The notes beneath the pieces are model-generated. The model worked only from the letters and a program-made list of their open reading frames with translations. It was not told the origin of the DNA and searched no databases. A stretch of 64,000 bases of DNA from positions 496,001-560,000 of the forward strand of contig JAJFFH010000027.1 of assembly GCA_021776735.1 (NCBI GenBank), given 5' to 3'. The position numbers and the translations under genes were made by a program. This DNA is from Planctomycetota bacterium. Lineage in GTDB: Bacteria; Planctomycetota; PLA2. Of this stretch, positions 1 through 7,406 are shown in pieces; the first letter of the stretch is position 1; each line of letters begins with the position of its first letter.

Positions 1-1
1 G

Positions 2-796
2 TATGTCGCCCCGTGGTCAAGACGGCTCGGCGATTCAATCCAGATCTATCCGGGCGCGCCGAACGAGAACGTATACGAGGGGTTTTTCGACACCATGCCG
101 GGCGCATACGCCCATGTGGACACCACAATCGAACGCACCGGATCGCCGCGCATCCTCAAGCCGGCGAACATGTACATTCACTTCTACTCGGTGGAAAACC
201 CGGCGCGCACGGCATCGATCCACAAGTTGCTGCAGCGCTGGGCGATCAGGGAAAACACCGCTCCCGTATTCGCCTCGGTGTTCATCGAAGCGGTGCGCGA
301 CGCCATCCTGGGTGCGCACATGAAGCGCAGCAAGCACGGGTGGCGCTTTCGCGGCTTCGGCCGATGCCCGACCGTCCGCATCGACGCCGAGCCGCGCGAC
401 GTCGATTTCGGCCGATCGCGCAACATCATCGGAGCTCGCCGGATGAACGGCGCGCTGTTTCTGCATCTCGGTCATCCGGATGCGGAAGTGGTACTCGTGA
501 AAGACCCGCCGCGTCATCCGCACGTCGAACAGGCCAGCCACGCTCTGCGCGATGTGAAGCTCGGGCGAAACGGCGTGACGCTGTGGTCCGAAGCGCACAG
601 CCGCCGCGTAATCGTGGTCGCCGGTTTCAAGCCCGGCGAAGCGGTCTCGGTCGATGGCGAGGCCCGCCGCGCGGATGGTCAAGGGCGAGTGACCGTGGAC
701 AAGAAGCCGGGCCGCTCACGCGTGGTTGTGCGCCGGACGGCTTCTATCAAAGCCGCCGCGCCTTCCAAGGCTGCCGCAGCCTCGGATACCGACTGA
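2..796 (+). CDS. secreted polysaccharide-deacetylase-like protein, C-terminal part (5' end outside window)
   Basis: The reading frame is open from the first complete codon and ends at the TGA at 794-796, so only the C-terminal ~264 residues are present. It is nearly colinear with the C-terminal third of the next gene: both share the run YPGAPNENVY, then GFF, MPGAYAHVD, GSPRILKPAN and HFYSVENPARTASIH. The two genes are therefore tandem paralogues. The conserved core ends near VVAGF; the tail differs and is Ala/Lys/Ser-rich here. The catalytic part of the fold would lie upstream and cannot be seen. The stop overlaps the ATG of the next gene (TGATG), which implies translational coupling. Confidence 0.85.
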   Translation, partial: YVAPWSRRLGDSIQIYPGAPNENVYEGFFDTMPGAYAHVDTTIERTGSPRILKPANMYIHFYSVENPARTASIHKLLQRWAIRENTAPVFASVFIEAVRDAILGAHMKRSKHGWRFRGFGRCPTVRIDAEPRDVDFGRSRNIIGARRMNGALFLHLGHPDAEVVLVKDPPRHPHVEQASHALRDVKLGRNGVTLWSEAHSRRVIVVAGFKPGEAVSVDGEARRADGQGRVTVDKKPGRSRVVVRRTASIKAAAPSKAAAASDTD

Positions 797-2940
797 TGGT
801 TGGGTCCGACGGCGCGAGCCGTTCCCCCGCGCCCTCTTTTTGCTACCCCGGCGCGAGCTCCAACCGGATCTGCGCGAAGCTCGCCGTCGCCGTGTTCTTG
901 TTTGCAGCGATTGTGCGGGCGGATCCGAAATCCGCGCCTGCGTTCGTAACGCGCCGCGCGGGCGAGGAGAAGCGGGTGGTGATTGCGTTGTTTGACCGGC
1001 GGATCCTGCCGAAGGGCGCGCTGGACACCGACGATCCGATTCATCACATGGTGGAGATGCCGCTCAACCATTTGGGGATGGTGGTGCGGCGCCGCGCGAT
1101 TCAGGACGGGCCCCCGTCTGCGGCATGGGTCCGCGATGCGCGCGCGATCCTCACGTACTTCGAAGGCAATCTGCCTGCGCCCGACTGGCTGTGGCCGTGG
1201 CTCGAGGCGCAGCGCGGAAAGACCCGGTTCGTGCACCTCTCGAACTTCGGACCGCTGCAGGCCGGAGACGGCGGGACGGTACGGGTGCGCCGCTGGTTGG
1301 CCGGATTCGGGCTCGACTTTGACGCGACGCACGTCGAGGGACCGCTCGCGGTGGGGAGCCGCTGGCGGTCGCGCGAACTCTGTGCGTACGAAGCCGACCC
1401 GCGTGTTGCCGCCGCGCATCGCGGACCTCGCAACGTGTCGTCCGGCAACACGCCATGGGTGGAGACGTGGCTCAAGACCAAGCCGGAAAACCGGTGCGCA
1501 CCCGTGGTGGTCGGTCCGTGGGGGGCGGTGGCGTTGAGCCCGTGGCTTGTGCGCACCGGCGACGATGACGGTACGCGGCGCTGGTACCTCGACCCGTTCG
1601 CCTTCTTCAGGGCGGCGCTCGGGCTCGAGGGCGTGCCCGCACCCGAACCGAACGTGCTCAACGGGCGGCGCATGTTTTTTCTACACATCGACGGCGATGG
1701 TTTCGAGAGCCGGTCGAGCATGAAGCCCGGTTCGCCGTACTGCGCTCGAGTCATGGCGGACGAGATCTTTGATCGCTACGACTTGCCGTGGACGGTGTCG
1801 GTCATCGTGCGCAGCGTGACCCTGGATTTGAAGATCAAGGAGCCGACCGACAGGATGGTGCTGGCGCGCGAGATCATGGCGCGCAAAGACGTCGAGGTCG
1901 CAAGCCACGGGGTGCTGCACCCGCTCCGTTGGCAACGGGAACTGAAATCGGACAGCCCGCCGCGCACGATCACCTGGTATGGCGGGCTCAAGAACTACGT
2001 CTACAGCCCGCGCAACGAGGTACGCGACTCCATCCGGTTCATCAATGACCGTCTGTGTCCGCCGGGCAAGCGCTGCCGGGTCATGCTGTGGACCGGCGAC
2101 GCGGTTCCGCTCAAGCCGGCGCTGGACGAATGCGCGGAGGCGGACTGCCTCAACATGAACGGCGGCATCTACCGCTGGGACGCCCTGGAGAACTCGGTCG
2201 GCTACGTCGCACCGTGGTCACGAAGTCTCGGCGGCGCGATCCAAATCTATCCGGGCGCTCCGAACGAAAACGTGTACCAGGGATTTTTCGGCACGATGCC
2301 CGGCGCGTACGCGCACGTGGACAAGACCATCGAGCGCACCGGTTCACCACGCATTCTCAAGCCGGCGAATCTCTACATTCATTTCTATTCGGTGGAGAAC
2401 CCGGCGCGTACCGCATCCATTCACCGCCTCCTTCGCCGCTGGGCAATCAAGGAAAACACCGCCCCGGTGTTCGCCTCAACGTTTATCGAAGCGGCCCGCG
2501 ACGCCCTCGCCGGGGCACATTACGAACGCACGCCGAACGGGTGGCGCTTTCGCGCCTTCGGCAAATGCCGCACGGTCCGCATCGACAACGAGCCCCGCAA
2601 CGTGGACTTCAAGAAGTCAAGCGGCCTCATCGGCGCCCGGCGCATGAACGGCGCGTTGTTCCTGCACCTGGGTGAACAAGACGCGGAAGCGGTGCTCACG
2701 AAGACCGCGCGAAGCCACCCCCACATCGAACAAGCCAACCACAAGCTCCGCAACGTAAAGATCGACCCGAACGGCGTGACCTTCCTCTCGCATGCCCACA
2801 GCCACCGAGTCATCGTCGTAGCCGGCTTCCGCCCCAAGGAGAAGGTGAGACTCGGCAGGAAAACCCAGGTAACAGACCAGCAGGGCCGGTTGACGATGAG
2901 CCTGAAACCGGGCCGCTCGCGAATACAGATGCAGCGCTGA
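796..2940 (+). CDS. secreted polysaccharide-deacetylase-like protein (PelA-like)
   Basis: A protein of 714 residues; the ATG at 796 overlaps the upstream stop. The frame stays open far upstream, but that part is the shadow of the paralogue. A hydrophobic stretch (AKLAVAVFLFAAIVRAD, residues ~33-49) looks like a signal peptide with a long n-region. The middle has HIDGDG (~residue 297) and later SHGVLHP, resembling the metal-binding Asp and H-x3-H-P motifs of NodB-type deacetylases. The N-terminal part (MVEMPLNHLGM, then AILTYFEGNL) recalls regions flanking the deacetylase in PelA-like proteins. Likely role: modification of an extracellular polysaccharide. Substrate unknown; the PelA comparison is from memory of the family. 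Confidence 0.7.
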   Translation: MVGSDGASRSPAPSFCYPGASSNRICAKLAVAVFLFAAIVRADPKSAPAFVTRRAGEEKRVVIALFDRRILPKGALDTDDPIHHMVEMPLNHLGMVVRRRAIQDGPPSAAWVRDARAILTYFEGNLPAPDWLWPWLEAQRGKTRFVHLSNFGPLQAGDGGTVRVRRWLAGFGLDFDATHVEGPLAVGSRWRSRELCAYEADPRVAAAHRGPRNVSSGNTPWVETWLKTKPENRCAPVVVGPWGAVALSPWLVRTGDDDGTRRWYLDPFAFFRAALGLEGVPAPEPNVLNGRRMFFLHIDGDGFESRSSMKPGSPYCARVMADEIFDRYDLPWTVSVIVRSVTLDLKIKEPTDRMVLAREIMARKDVEVASHGVLHPLRWQRELKSDSPPRTITWYGGLKNYVYSPRNEVRDSIRFINDRLCPPGKRCRVMLWTGDAVPLKPALDECAEADCLNMNGGIYRWDALENSVGYVAPWSRSLGGAIQIYPGAPNENVYQGFFGTMPGAYAHVDKTIERTGSPRILKPANLYIHFYSVENPARTASIHRLLRRWAIKENTAPVFASTFIEAARDALAGAHYERTPNGWRFRAFGKCRTVRIDNEPRNVDFKKSSGLIGARRMNGALFLHLGEQDAEAVLTKTARSHPHIEQANHKLRNVKIDPNGVTFLSHAHSHRVIVVAGFRPKEKVRLGRKTQVTDQQGRLTMSLKPGRSRIQMQR

Positions 2941-2956
2941 ATCTCAGCCCGAAAAA

Positions 2957-2974
2957 GCAAACGGACGGCGATGT
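2957..2974 (+). repeat. dispersed repeat R3, 18-bp form
   Basis: Exact copy of GCAAACGGACGGCGATGT. The 12-bp core ACGGACGGCGAT (2961-2972) lies 21 bases past the stop of the deacetylase-like gene. Confidence 0.85.
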
Positions 2975-3053
2975 GCTCGGCGCCGCGGGGGTCGCAAAGT
3001 GGCGTGAATCGAAGCGATAGGCGCAACTGAATCGACGCGGTCGATTCCGGGCC

Positions 3054-3059
3054 TACGCT
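3054..3059 (+). promoter_or_regulatory. -10 element of a leaderless promoter
   Basis: TACGCT followed by exactly six bases and then the ATG at 3066, the same geometry as seven other genes here. No Shine-Dalgarno sequence lies between. Confidence 0.5.
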
Positions 3060-3065
3060 TGGGGC

Positions 3066-3230
3066 ATGCAATCCTACGCCGACGCCCTTGGAGACGCCTA
3101 CATGGCCGCGTTCATTGTCTTCGTGGTCCTGCCGGTTGCTGGACTCGTGCTGGGCTGGATACTCGGACGCGCTGGCAAACGTCGGCGTCCAGTGCGGACC
3201 GAGCTTGCGAGCCGGAAGCGACGCGTGTAG
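3066..3230 (+). CDS. small single-pass membrane protein, unknown function
   Basis: A 54-residue ORF: a short N-terminus (MQSYADALGDAYM), one strongly hydrophobic helix (AFIVFVVLPVAGLVLGWIL, ~14-32) and a basic Arg/Lys-rich tail, as expected for a cytoplasm-in C-terminus. It is short enough to be skipped by many gene finders. Support comes from the membrane-protein layout and from TACGCT placed 6 bases before the ATG, matching the leaderless promoters of clearly real genes nearby. No family was recognised. Confidence 0.5.
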   Translation: MQSYADALGDAYMAAFIVFVVLPVAGLVLGWILGRAGKRRRPVRTELASRKRRV

Positions 3231-3235
3231 CGCCG

Positions 3236-3379
3236 CTACCTCACCTTGATGATCCAGTGAACGTAGACGTTGGCGGGGCGGGCCCAGTTCTGTGTCTTGA
3301 ACTTTGACCGAAGCCCGAGGACTTCGCCTGTCTTCTCGCCAAACTCAGCCGGTATTCCGCTCGCCTTGCGGATTTTGGC
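3236..3379 (-). pseudogene. C-terminal remnant of a protein gene
   Basis: On the minus strand an open segment of ~47 codons ends at the TAG at 3236-3238 and reads plausibly as the end of a protein (pieces EKTGEVLGLRSKF, QNWARPANVYVHW, IIKVR), with GC-ending codons as in local genes. It has no start codon and is cut by an in-frame stop at 3380-3382, 26 bases from tRNA-Leu. It may be what remains of a gene lost beside the tRNA. A chance ORF cannot be excluded. Confidence 0.35.
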
Positions 3380-3405
3380 CTACCGCGTACGATTTCAACC
3401 CCCAC

Positions 3406-3489
3406 GCCGGAGTGGCGGAATTGGCAGACGCACGGGATTCAAAATCCCGCGGCCTTCGGGCCATGTGGGTTCAAGTCCCACCTCCGGTA
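3406..3489 (+). tRNA. tRNA-Leu (CAA anticodon)
   Basis: A type II tRNA of 84 nt: acceptor GCCGGAG pairs with CTCCGGT, the anticodon loop holds CAA between GGGATT and AATCCC, the long variable arm is GCGGCCTTCGGGCCAT-like, and the T-arm is GTGGGTTCAAGTCCCAC. The 3' CCA is not encoded (the sequence continues GATTCG), unlike tRNA-Ala at 24272. Confidence 0.95.
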
Positions 3490-3529
3490 GATTCGTTTTG
3501 CGGATTTGCCTAGGGAGCAACACGTAGCC

Positions 3530-3739
3530 GTGACACCCGAGGAAACACTGGAGCCGGCCGAGCCGGAGGAAACCCTCAGATCCGAGGCGCCCCTCAAGCC
3601 TGAGAAGTTCGACGAGCTTGATGATGAACCTACGGCGGCCGACTATCGACGGCTGATGCTCATGTCGGGGTCGTGCCTGCTGTTCATGGTGGCCGCGTTC
3701 GTGCTCTGGCTGGCGCTCGCCACCATGATCTTCGGGTAG
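3530..3739 (+). CDS. small acidic protein with C-terminal membrane anchor
   Basis: About 69 residues from the GTG at 3530; a TTG at 3506 would add eight. The first ~45 residues are rich in Glu and Pro (TPEETLEPAEPEETL). One hydrophobic helix follows near the C-terminus (SCLLFMVAAFVLWLALATMIF) with almost nothing after it, the layout of a tail-anchored or single-pass protein with its acidic domain in the cytoplasm. It ends 26 bases before the dehydrogenase gene, which has its own promoter. Function unknown; the start is uncertain. Confidence 0.6.
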   Translation: MTPEETLEPAEPEETLRSEAPLKPEKFDELDDEPTAADYRRLMLMSGSCLLFMVAAFVLWLALATMIFG

Positions 3740-3753
3740 CCGCGCGCGGGCGC

Positions 3754-3759
3754 TACACT
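3754..3759 (+). promoter_or_regulatory. -10 element of a leaderless promoter
   Basis: TACACT followed by exactly six bases and the ATG at 3766, so transcription would begin at or next to the start codon. Confidence 0.65.
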
Positions 3760-3765
3760 CGCGGG

Positions 3766-4467
3766 ATGGAGTTCCAAGACAAGACCGCGATCGTGACCGG
3801 AGGCAGCGAGGGCATCGGCAAGGCGATGGCCGCTTCGCTTTGTCGGGCCGGAGCGCGCGTGCTGATTACCGCGCGGCGCGAGGATGTGCTCTCGGCGGCC
3901 GCCGAGGTAATCGGATGCGAGTACGCCGTGGGCGATGTCGCGTCCGAGGATGATTGCCGGCGAATCGTCGGCGACTTCGTGCAGCGGCGCGGGCGCCTCG
4001 ATCTCATGGTCAACAACGCCGGCTTCGGCATCTTCAAGCCGCTGGTCGAGATGGAGCTGTCCGAACTCGAGTCCGTGTACCGCACCAACGTGTTCGGCGC
4101 GTTCTTGATGGGCCGTGAGGCGGCGCGGCATTTTGTCGAGCAGGATGCCGGGTGTCTGGTGAATGTGGCTTCCACGGCCGCGTTGAAAGGGGGGCGCGGG
4201 GGCACGGCCTACGCCTCGTCGAAATTCGCCCTGCGGGGCATGACCGACGCGTGGCGCGCCGAGCTGCGGCCGCACAACGTGCGCGTGATCTTGTGCAACC
4301 CGTCCGAAGTTCAAACTCCGTTTGCCGAGAAGGCCGGCTACCAGCAGCAGGTCTCGCCGAAAAAGCTGATCGCAGAGGACGTGGCGGACGCCCTGATGGG
4401 AGTGTTGCGCACCGACGACCGCGGCTTTGTGCCCGAGTTCTCGGTTTGGGCCACGAACCCGTTCTGA
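3766..4467 (+). CDS. short-chain dehydrogenase/reductase
   Basis: A 233-residue protein, normal for a classical SDR. Visible motifs: cofactor-binding TGGSEGIG (residues 10-17), the structural NNAG motif (VNNAGFG), the catalytic Ser in NVASTAAL and the YASSK pair carrying catalytic Tyr and Lys. It is an NAD(P)-dependent oxidoreductase, presumably cytosolic. The substrate cannot be told from sequence. ITARRE after the second strand, with Arg residues, would favour NADP(H). Start chosen by the leaderless promoter 6 bases upstream and by the N-terminal MEFQDKTAIVTGG, which begins directly with the Rossmann strand. Convergent with the acetyltransferase that follows. Confidence 0.9.
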   Translation: MEFQDKTAIVTGGSEGIGKAMAASLCRAGARVLITARREDVLSAAAEVIGCEYAVGDVASEDDCRRIVGDFVQRRGRLDLMVNNAGFGIFKPLVEMELSELESVYRTNVFGAFLMGREAARHFVEQDAGCLVNVASTAALKGGRGGTAYASSKFALRGMTDAWRAELRPHNVRVILCNPSEVQTPFAEKAGYQQQVSPKKLIAEDVADALMGVLRTDDRGFVPEFSVWATNPF

Positions 4468-4501
4468 GGGCTGGGCCGCGAATCCGTTCTAGGAATCCGG
4501 C

Positions 4502-4519
4502 ACATCGCCGTCCGTTTGC
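4502..4519 (-). repeat. dispersed repeat R3, 18-bp form
   Basis: Exact reverse-strand copy of GCAAACGGACGGCGATGT in the gap between two convergent genes, so it lies shortly after a stop codon in either direction. Confidence 0.85.
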
Positions 4520-4543
4520 TGTCGCCCGCGTTGGGCTCCGACC

Positions 4544-5047
4544 CTAGATCTTCGCGGAGCGGCGCTCGAGCAGCAGGACGTCGCGCCATTCGTCGCCGAT
4601 GCGGCCGATCTTTTCGCGGCGGCCGACGATGCGGAAGCCGTGCTTTTGGTGAAGCAGCACGCTCGCTTCGTTTTCCGGAAAAATGCCCGCCTGCAAAGTC
4701 CACAGGCCCATCTCTTCGGAGGCTTCGACGAGTTGCGCGAGGAGTTGCGTGCCCGCGCCGCGCCGCCGCGCGCTGCTCGAGACGTACACGCTCACTTCGG
4801 CGACGCCGTTGTAGACGCAGCGGTCCGAATACGGGGACAGCGCGCTCCAGCCGATGGCGAGGTCGTCGAGCGTCGCAATCAATCGCGGCTGCTCGAGGTG
4901 TCCTTCGTCCCATGCCTCCCAGTCGGGCGCTCGGGTTTCAAATGTCGCCGCCCCGTCGGCAAGCGCTTCGAGGTAGATCGCCTGGACGTCAGGCCAATCC
5001 TCGCGCTCCATCGGGCGCACCGCGACTGCATTCATGACCCTACTCAT
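4544..5047 (-). CDS. GNAT-family N-acetyltransferase (Pat/MnaT-like)
   Basis: A 167-residue acetyltransferase of the phosphinothricin/methionine-sulfoximine type. N-terminal VRPMEREDWPDVQAIY is the usual first strand and helix. The acetyl-CoA loop is SSSARRRGAGTQLL (R-R-x-G-x-G/A), and the C-terminal EASVLLHQKHGFRIVGRRE is the typical strand-turn before LxRRL-like residues. Such enzymes acetylate small amines; the substrate is not determined. The ATG at 5047 overlaps the stop of the upstream acetyltransferase gene (ATGA), so the two genes are co-transcribed and probably translationally coupled. An internal ATG at 5035 is also possible. Confidence 0.85.
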   Translation of the reverse strand: MSRVMNAVAVRPMEREDWPDVQAIYLEALADGAATFETRAPDWEAWDEGHLEQPRLIATLDDLAIGWSALSPYSDRCVYNGVAEVSVYVSSSARRRGAGTQLLAQLVEASEEMGLWTLQAGIFPENEASVLLHQKHGFRIVGRREKIGRIGDEWRDVLLLERRSAKI

Positions 5048-5865
5048 TCTTCAGACAGGATACCGCGGTCCGGGTCTCGCTGGTAGGGGCGTAACGCGAG
5101 CCACCAATACGGGCTGCCGCGCACGAAGCCCACGCGCTCCGCGACCCGGTGGGAGGCCTCGTTGGATTCGTGGCTGCTCCAGGACGGGGTGAGGTCTTCG
5201 CGCAGGCACTGGGCGACGAATGCCGCGGCGCAGGCCTTCGCGATCCCCTGGCGCCGGTAGTCCTCCGCGGTGAACACGTCCGCTTCGGCGACGCCATCGC
5301 CCACGGAGTAGGTCAGGCACGCGCCCACGGGCAGGTCGTCCTCGGCGACGCAGAACCCGAACCCCTCGTCGAGGAAGCGGTCGAGTTCGCGCCACTGCGC
5401 AAACATGTCGTCGTGAAGATGGTCCTGGCACAGCTCGCCCCAGTTGCGGTCCATGCGATGCAGCGTCATGCCCGACGGAAGCACAGGATTGGCACCGTTC
5501 GTGCTTGCGTCGTCGGCGCGAGCACCCGGCCACACATGCATGCGCCGGGCGATGCGCACCGTGCGGCCGTTGAACAGCGCCTCAAGCCGTAGCGTCCACG
5601 GCATGGACGGCGGGACGAACACCATCGTCCGGCCCTGGTACGGACTGTCCTTGCTAAAGAGTTCCTGGAGGAACGCGTGGCCTCGCGGATTCGCGTGGTC
5701 CCCGGCGAGGAAGATGTCGCCGCCTACCGTGACCAGCACTCCGATGGCGGGGTCGCGTTCGCTGTCGAGATGGAGATCCCCAGCCTGGCGTCCTTCCAGC
5801 GCCGCGGCGACCACCGGCCAATCGAACGGATAGCCGACGAAGAGGTCGAGCCCGCGCGGCAACAT
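5044..5865 (-). CDS. GNAT-family acetyltransferase (ZmaR-like)
   Basis: A two-part acetyltransferase of 273 residues from the ATG at 5865. The frame is open further upstream to 6069, but that part is Arg/Pro-rich and looks non-coding. Residues ~1-130 (FDWPVVAAALEGRQAG, then RDPAIGVLV and FLAGD) resemble the N-terminal half of ZmaR-like GNAT proteins. The C-terminal half has the acetyl-CoA motif FTAEDYRRQGIAKACA and a closing SWSSHESNEASHRVAERVGF segment, which is standard GNAT architecture. ZmaR itself modifies an antibiotic, but that function cannot be transferred here. The start is a judgement based on family similarity. Confidence 0.75.
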   Translation of the reverse strand: MLPRGLDLFVGYPFDWPVVAAALEGRQAGDLHLDSERDPAIGVLVTVGGDIFLAGDHANPRGHAFLQELFSKDSPYQGRTMVFVPPSMPWTLRLEALFNGRTVRIARRMHVWPGARADDASTNGANPVLPSGMTLHRMDRNWGELCQDHLHDDMFAQWRELDRFLDEGFGFCVAEDDLPVGACLTYSVGDGVAEADVFTAEDYRRQGIAKACAAAFVAQCLREDLTPSWSSHESNEASHRVAERVGFVRGSPYWWLALRPYQRDPDRGILSEE

Positions 5866-5970
5866 GCCGTAGCCCGTAGGATAGGCTGCCCCGACGACAG
5901 AAAGCGGAATTCCTGTGGTTTGGGCGAAATCGGTGGCGCCGGTCAGGCACCTGGGAAAAGAGAAAGGTAC

Positions 5971-6065
5971 GGGAGGAGGGAGAAAACCACCTGCGCGGCT
6001 AGCCAAGCGGAGCTGACGGCACCATCGGGCGCGGCAGCAGGCGTGTTTGGTTTTCTGCTCCTCCC
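5971..6065. repeat. long-range inverted repeat in a 460-bp gene-free stretch
   Basis: GGGAGGAGGGAGAAAACC (5971-5988) faces GGTTTTCTGCTCCTCCC (6049-6065) across ~60 bases, nearly perfect. It lies between an acetyltransferase (minus) and a membrane protein (plus). The rest of 5866-6325 is less GC-rich than the surroundings. It has a smaller GCGCG/CGCGC hairpin near 6180-6200 and two copies of TTTTGGTGCCG. I see no convincing gene there. Confidence 0.5.
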
Positions 6066-6325
6066 GCATTCTGAGTGTGGCGGCGGGCGGAGCAAGCTAC
6101 AAGCAATATCGCTGCTTCGGGGGCGATGCCTACGAGCGCCATAAGCGATTTTATGACAACGGGTTACGGGAATTCGGGGCGCGCGTTTTGGTGCCGCGCG
6201 CAAATCTATTTTCGGGACTGGGACAAAAAGCGACTTTTGGTGCCGAAGTTGGGACCGTGGTGCGACCAATCAATGCGACCAAAGGCACAGGATTCCGACG
6301 CGACTCCAGAGAGGACAAGACCGTC

Positions 6326-6844
6326 ATGTCGATAGATTCGAGCGAATCCGACGATTCCGGGATTGAGCGCGTGCTGTTGCCGGTGCGCTTGATCGTGGGC
6401 GCCCTCGCCGTCGGCGTGGTGATGTTTGCGGGCGTGGCGGTCTGGCTTCGACAGTCGGGGCGGATGGCCGACGTCGACGAGCCGTCCGAAGTGCTCCCGA
6501 TGATTGCCGTTGTATTCGCCGGGATTGCGGTCGCCGTCCGTCCGCTGCTGGTGCGGGTGATCGTCTTGGCCTTGCAGCGCCAGGGAGAGCGGGGCGGACT
6601 TCGGGCGGCGCCTGGAGAAGATCCGATGCTGACGATCTATCGCGGTGCGACCGTGGCCGGGGCCGCGATCCTCGAGGGAGCCGGTCTGCTGTGCCTCGTC
6701 GTGTACATGCTGTCGGGCAATACGACGGTCCTGGTCGCCGGGGCGGCCCAGCCGCTTCTGATCGTGCTGTTTCACTGGCCGACGCTGTCCCGCTACCGCG
6801 CCTTTCACGAGCGGTTTTCGAGCGGCGGGATTCAGGGACGGTAG
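6326..6844 (+). CDS. integral membrane protein, unknown function
   Basis: A protein of 172 residues with an acidic N-terminus (SIDSSESDDSGIE) followed by about four hydrophobic segments: VRLIVGALAVGVVMFAGVAV, VLPMIAVVFAGIAVAVRPLLV, GATVAGAAILEGAGLLCLVVY and TVLVAGAAQPLLIVLFHWP. The C-terminus is short and basic. The layout is like small four-helix proteins of unknown function; I recognise no family. A weak GAGG lies ~12 bases before the ATG. The frame remains open upstream to 6047, but those codons look non-coding. The gene ends 19 bases before ppa, which has its own promoter. Confidence 0.75.
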   Translation: MSIDSSESDDSGIERVLLPVRLIVGALAVGVVMFAGVAVWLRQSGRMADVDEPSEVLPMIAVVFAGIAVAVRPLLVRVIVLALQRQGERGGLRAAPGEDPMLTIYRGATVAGAAILEGAGLLCLVVYMLSGNTTVLVAGAAQPLLIVLFHWPTLSRYRAFHERFSSGGIQGR

Positions 6845-6851
6845 CCCGGGT

Positions 6852-6857
6852 TAGGCT
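6852..6857 (+). promoter_or_regulatory. -10 element of a leaderless promoter
   Basis: TAGGCT, six bases, then the ATG of ppa at 6864. Same spacing as the other leaderless genes. Confidence 0.65.
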
Positions 6858-6863
6858 AGCTTC

Positions 6864-7406
6864 ATGAACCCGTGGCACGATGTCGATCTGGGCTCGAACC
6901 CGGGTGATGTGTTTCAGGCCGTCATCGAGATCCCGCGAGGCTCGCGCAGCAAGTACGAGATCGACAAGGACACCGGGCTGCTGCGCCTCGACCGGATCCT
7001 GTACAGCGCGGTGCACTACCCCGCCAACTACGGGTTCTTGCCGCGCACATACTGCGAGGACGGCGACGCGCTCGACGCGCTCGTGTTGTGCCAGGAGGAT
7101 CTCGTGCCGCTGTGCCTCGTCGCCGCGCGTCCGATCGGGGTCATCACAATGACCGACGACATGGGGCGCGACGACAAGATCATCGCCGTTTGCGCGGATG
7201 ACCCGGAATACGCGCACATCCACGAGGTTGCCGAGCTGGCGCCGCACCGGCTGCGCGAGTTGCAGCAGTTTCTTCTCGACTACAAGACCCTCGAGGGAAA
7301 AGAGGTCAACATCGACGACCTACGTCCGCGGGCCGACGCGACGCACGTCATCGACGAGGCGTCCGCGTTCTATCAACGCGAATTCGGAAAGGGAAGCGAG
7401 TCATGA
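6864..7406 (+). CDS. ppa: inorganic pyrophosphatase, family I
   Basis: Soluble Mg-dependent pyrophosphatase that hydrolyses PPi to phosphate and pulls biosynthetic reactions forward. At 180 residues it has the usual length for bacterial family I enzymes. Conserved features: EIPRGSRSKYEIDKDTG near residue 23, YPANYGFLPRTY, and the metal signature EDGDALDAL in which three Asp residues bind metal (DGDPLD is more common). Later come DDKIIAVCADDP and HRLRELQQFLLDYKTLEGKEV. The start is fixed by the -10 element 6 bases upstream and by family alignment. Its ATGA stop overlap with the next gene suggests a two-gene operon. Confidence 0.97.
   Translation: MNPWHDVDLGSNPGDVFQAVIEIPRGSRSKYEIDKDTGLLRLDRILYSAVHYPANYGFLPRTYCEDGDALDALVLCQEDLVPLCLVAARPIGVITMTDDMGRDDKIIAVCADDPEYAHIHEVAELAPHRLRELQQFLLDYKTLEGKEVNIDDLRPRADATHVIDEASAFYQREFGKGSES

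Noticed and set aside
13..795. N-terminal extension of the second deacetylase-like gene in frame 1
   Set aside because: It is the shadow of the upstream paralogue; residues are Arg-rich and the ATG at 796 overlaps the upstream stop.
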